DNA of 64,000 bases from Actinomycetota bacterium (GTDB lineage Bacteria > Actinomycetota > UBA4738 > HRBIN12). The translations under genes were made by a program, and so were the position numbers. This document shows positions 62,318 to 64,000 of this stretch, in pieces (the first letter of the stretch is position 1; every line of letters begins with the position of its first letter). The notes beneath the pieces were generated by a model. That model saw only the letters and a program-made list of their open reading frames with translations, searched no databases and was not told the DNA's origin. The stretch covers positions 1-64,000 of the forward strand of contig BPGL01000002.1 of NCBI GenBank assembly GCA_026003015.1. The letters run 5' to 3'.

Positions 62318-63316
62318 ATGGCAGGCGCTGAGATGGGCTTCCCCGACCAGCGACCCCGACGGATGCGGCGCACCGCGGCGCTGCGCGCGCTCGTTCGCGA
62401 GACCGACCTGCGCCCCGACGACCTCATCGCGCCGATGTTCGTGAAGGAGGGGATCGACGAGCCGGTCCCGATCGCCTCGATGCCGGGCCAGCACCAGCAC
62501 ACGATCGACTCGCTGCGCGCGGAGGCCCTCGCGATCGCCGAGGCGGGTGTGCGGGCCTTCGTCCTGTTCGGCGTCCCGGCCCGCAAGGACGCCGAGGGCT
62601 CCGAGGCCTGGAACCCCGAGGGGATCGCCCAGCGCGCGATCGCGGCGCTGCGCTCGGAGTTCGGCGACGACGCCGTGGTGATCGCCGACCTGTGCCTGGA
62701 CGAGTACACCGACCACGGGCACTGCGGCGTGCTGAACGAGCGACGCGAGGTCGACAACGACCGCACCCTCGTGCTGTACCGACGCATCGCGCTCGCCCAG
62801 GCCCAGGCGGGGGCGCACATGGTCGCGCCGAGCGGCATGATGGACGGCCAGGTCGGGGAGATCCGCGACGCGCTCGACGAGGCGGGACATCAGGACGTCG
62901 GGATCCTCGCCTACGCGGCGAAGTTCGCGAGCGCGCTCTACGGCCCGTTCCGCGAAGCGGCCGAGGGCGCGCCCCGCTTCGGCGATCGCGCCGGCTACCA
63001 GCAGGACCCCGCCAACGCCGACGAGGCGCTGCGGGAGATCGTGGCTGACATCGAGCAGGGCGCCGACGTCGTCATGGTCAAGCCGGCCCTGCCGTACCTC
63101 GACGTCGTCCGGCTCGCGAAGGACGCCACCGGGTTCCCCCTGGCCGCCTACCACGTGAGCGGCGAGTACGCGATGGTCAAGGCGGCGGCGGCCAACGGGT
63201 GGCTCGACGAGCGACGGACCGTCCTGGAGCTCCTCACGTCGATCCGGCGGGCGGGCGCCGACCTCGTGCTCACCTACCACGCGCGCGACGCCGCGGTGTG
63301 GCTGCGACAGGGGTGA
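62318..63316 (+). CDS. hemB: Delta-aminolevulinic acid dehydratase (porphobilinogen synthase)
   Basis: 332 residues. Condenses two aminolevulinates. Schiff-base lysines K202 (AYAAKFAS) and K255 (VMVKPALPYLD). The metal-binding segment reads DLCLDEYTDHGHCG, a mixed Asp/Cys form of the zinc site. ATG 62318 is one base after the hemL stop; ATG 62333 is an alternative start. Last gene of hemACDLB. Confidence 0.95.
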   Translation: MAGAEMGFPDQRPRRMRRTAALRALVRETDLRPDDLIAPMFVKEGIDEPVPIASMPGQHQHTIDSLRAEALAIAEAGVRAFVLFGVPARKDAEGSEAWNPEGIAQRAIAALRSEFGDDAVVIADLCLDEYTDHGHCGVLNERREVDNDRTLVLYRRIALAQAQAGAHMVAPSGMMDGQVGEIRDALDEAGHQDVGILAYAAKFASALYGPFREAAEGAPRFGDRAGYQQDPANADEALREIVADIEQGADVVMVKPALPYLDVVRLAKDATGFPLAAYHVSGEYAMVKAAAANGWLDERRTVLELLTSIRRAGADLVLTYHARDAAVWLRQG

Positions 63317-63322
63317 GCCGCC

Positions 63323-63796
63323 TCAGGCGGCGAGGTGCGCCCCCCGACCCTGCGCCGCCACGGGCGCGGGGTCGGGGAGCGCGATGCAGAACGTGCCGAT
63401 GACGGATCCCAGCTCGTCGTGCATCGGCGAGACGCGGCACCGCACCACCTCGAGGTTCCCCCGGAGCGTGAACAGCCCCTCCTCGTCCGACAGCGCCGCG
63501 ACGTGCGCCTCGAGCACCGCGAGGCTCGGGCCCTCCATCCCGAACACGTCCAGCAGGTCCCGGCCCTCGCAACGGTCGGGGTCGCAGCCGAGCAGCGCCG
63601 CGGCGGCCGGGGTGACCGATCGCATCCGAAGGGCGGCGTCCGTCGACCACAGCAGCGCCGGGGCGTCTCCCCGGAGCTCGTCGCGGTGCGCGGGAGCGAC
63701 GCTCACGGCCGACGTGGGGTCCGGAACCGCAGGCCGGCGAGGCGGGGTCCAGGACGGGTCCGAGTCCGTGATGCCGATCAGCTCCCACTGGCGCAT
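63323..63796 (-). CDS. PAS-domain protein, function unknown
   Basis: 157 residues from ATG 63796, preceded by GGAGGAGGGAG. A single PAS-like domain (ALLWSTDAALRMRSVTPAAAALLGCDPDRCEGRDLLDVFG ... LRGNLEVVRCRVSPMHDELGSVIGTFCIAL) and no output domain. Might sense a small ligand or redox state through its cysteines and act on a partner elsewhere. Convergent with hemB (6-bp gap). Confidence 0.75.
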   Translation of the reverse strand: MRQWELIGITDSDPSWTPPRRPAVPDPTSAVSVAPAHRDELRGDAPALLWSTDAALRMRSVTPAAAALLGCDPDRCEGRDLLDVFGMEGPSLAVLEAHVAALSDEEGLFTLRGNLEVVRCRVSPMHDELGSVIGTFCIALPDPAPVAAQGRGAHLAA

Positions 63797-64000
63797 GCCG
63801 CTCCCTCCTCCACGGGTCGGTCCGCTACCTCGCATCGGGTACGCGGGGGTCGTGGGCGCAGCGGCCCGACGGGCGATTTCGGGGACCGCCACGACGACCG
63901 ACACGCGCTCGGCCGAAGGACCTGGGTCCTTCGCCGCGGCAGCGCCGACCGCCCGGCGTGGGTGGCGCTCTCGACGCCCGGATCCCGTGGTCAGCCACCT
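63797..64000. other. Right edge of the window, no gene assigned
   Basis: 204 bp upstream of the PAS gene. No convincing start codon with ribosome site or conserved motif was seen; it may hold the PAS promoter and the beginning of a gene cut by the edge. Confidence 0.35.

Noticed and set aside
1-64000. CRISPR arrays, insertion sequences, prophage or attachment sites
   Set aside because: No repeated spacers, transposase, integrase or direct-repeat boundaries were recognised, including at the five tRNA genes.

Overview
The window is about 72% G+C by eye, densely packed with genes and free of insertion sequences, prophage or CRISPR. It looks like a stretch of chromosome from a member of the Actinomycetota, probably a deep-branching or uncultured lineage. 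Lineage evidence: a WhiB-type iron-sulfur regulator, a PASTA-domain class A PBP, an IclR regulator divergent from leuCD, many GTG starts, and promoters whose -10 is TANNNT placed 5-12 nt before the start codon (leaderless transcription). The SRP RNA is the long ~270-nt form and a selenocysteine (Sec) machinery is present; both are less usual in the phylum.

Layout. 1-4850: nuoD (cut by the left edge), selA, selB, a RidA protein and whiB. This stretch carries about ten single-base frameshifts in otherwise well-conserved genes, most likely sequence or assembly errors. 4900-13400: NfeD-like protein, PBP1A with PASTA repeats, secreted M43 metalloprotease, YqeY, a metallophosphoesterase, tRNA-Pro, an NlpC/P60 wall hydrolase behind an SOS-like box, and rpsD. 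13350-20080: a five-gene minus-strand lipid operon (fatty acyl reductase-HAD fusion, alcohol dehydrogenase, LarA-like protein, PlsC acyltransferase, TetR) with two identical TetR-type operators laid over its promoter. 20280-31010: GGDEF cyclase, GNAT, asd / membrane-anchored protein / lysC, an MDR oxidoreductase, an S9 peptidase, recR, dnaX and the SRP RNA.

31100-40220: lipoprotein, MntA-HepT toxin-antitoxin, HAD phosphatase, OsmC, a membrane protein, then an ECF sigma factor / zinc anti-sigma factor / ArsM-like methyltransferase operon. The methyltransferase has an in-frame UGA exactly where the family has a conserved Cys. A 7-bp hairpin with a G-containing loop lies 21 nt after it, as in a bacterial SECIS. 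With selA and selB in the same window this is best read as a selenoprotein. Two tRNA-Ser genes, tadA, a zincin, pncB and an alpha/beta hydrolase follow. 40290-51840: leuDC with IclR, a DUF3179 lipoprotein, a TlpA-like thioredoxin, an aldo-keto reductase, an MFS exporter, a secreted propeller-like protein, a glycogen-debranching-type glycosidase and a glycosyltransferase. 52050-64000: a small acidic protein, tRNA-Arg, a second glycosyltransferase, a DtxR regulator divergent from an FTR1 permease plus cupredoxin lipoprotein, tRNA-Ser, a FAD oxidoreductase, a P1 peptidase, the haem operon hemACDLB and a PAS protein.

Connections between genes: selA/selB supply Sec insertion for the methyltransferase; TetR probably controls its own lipid operon; the IclR protein probably represses leuCD; DtxR probably controls FTR1. 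selC (tRNA-Sec) and selD are not in this window.
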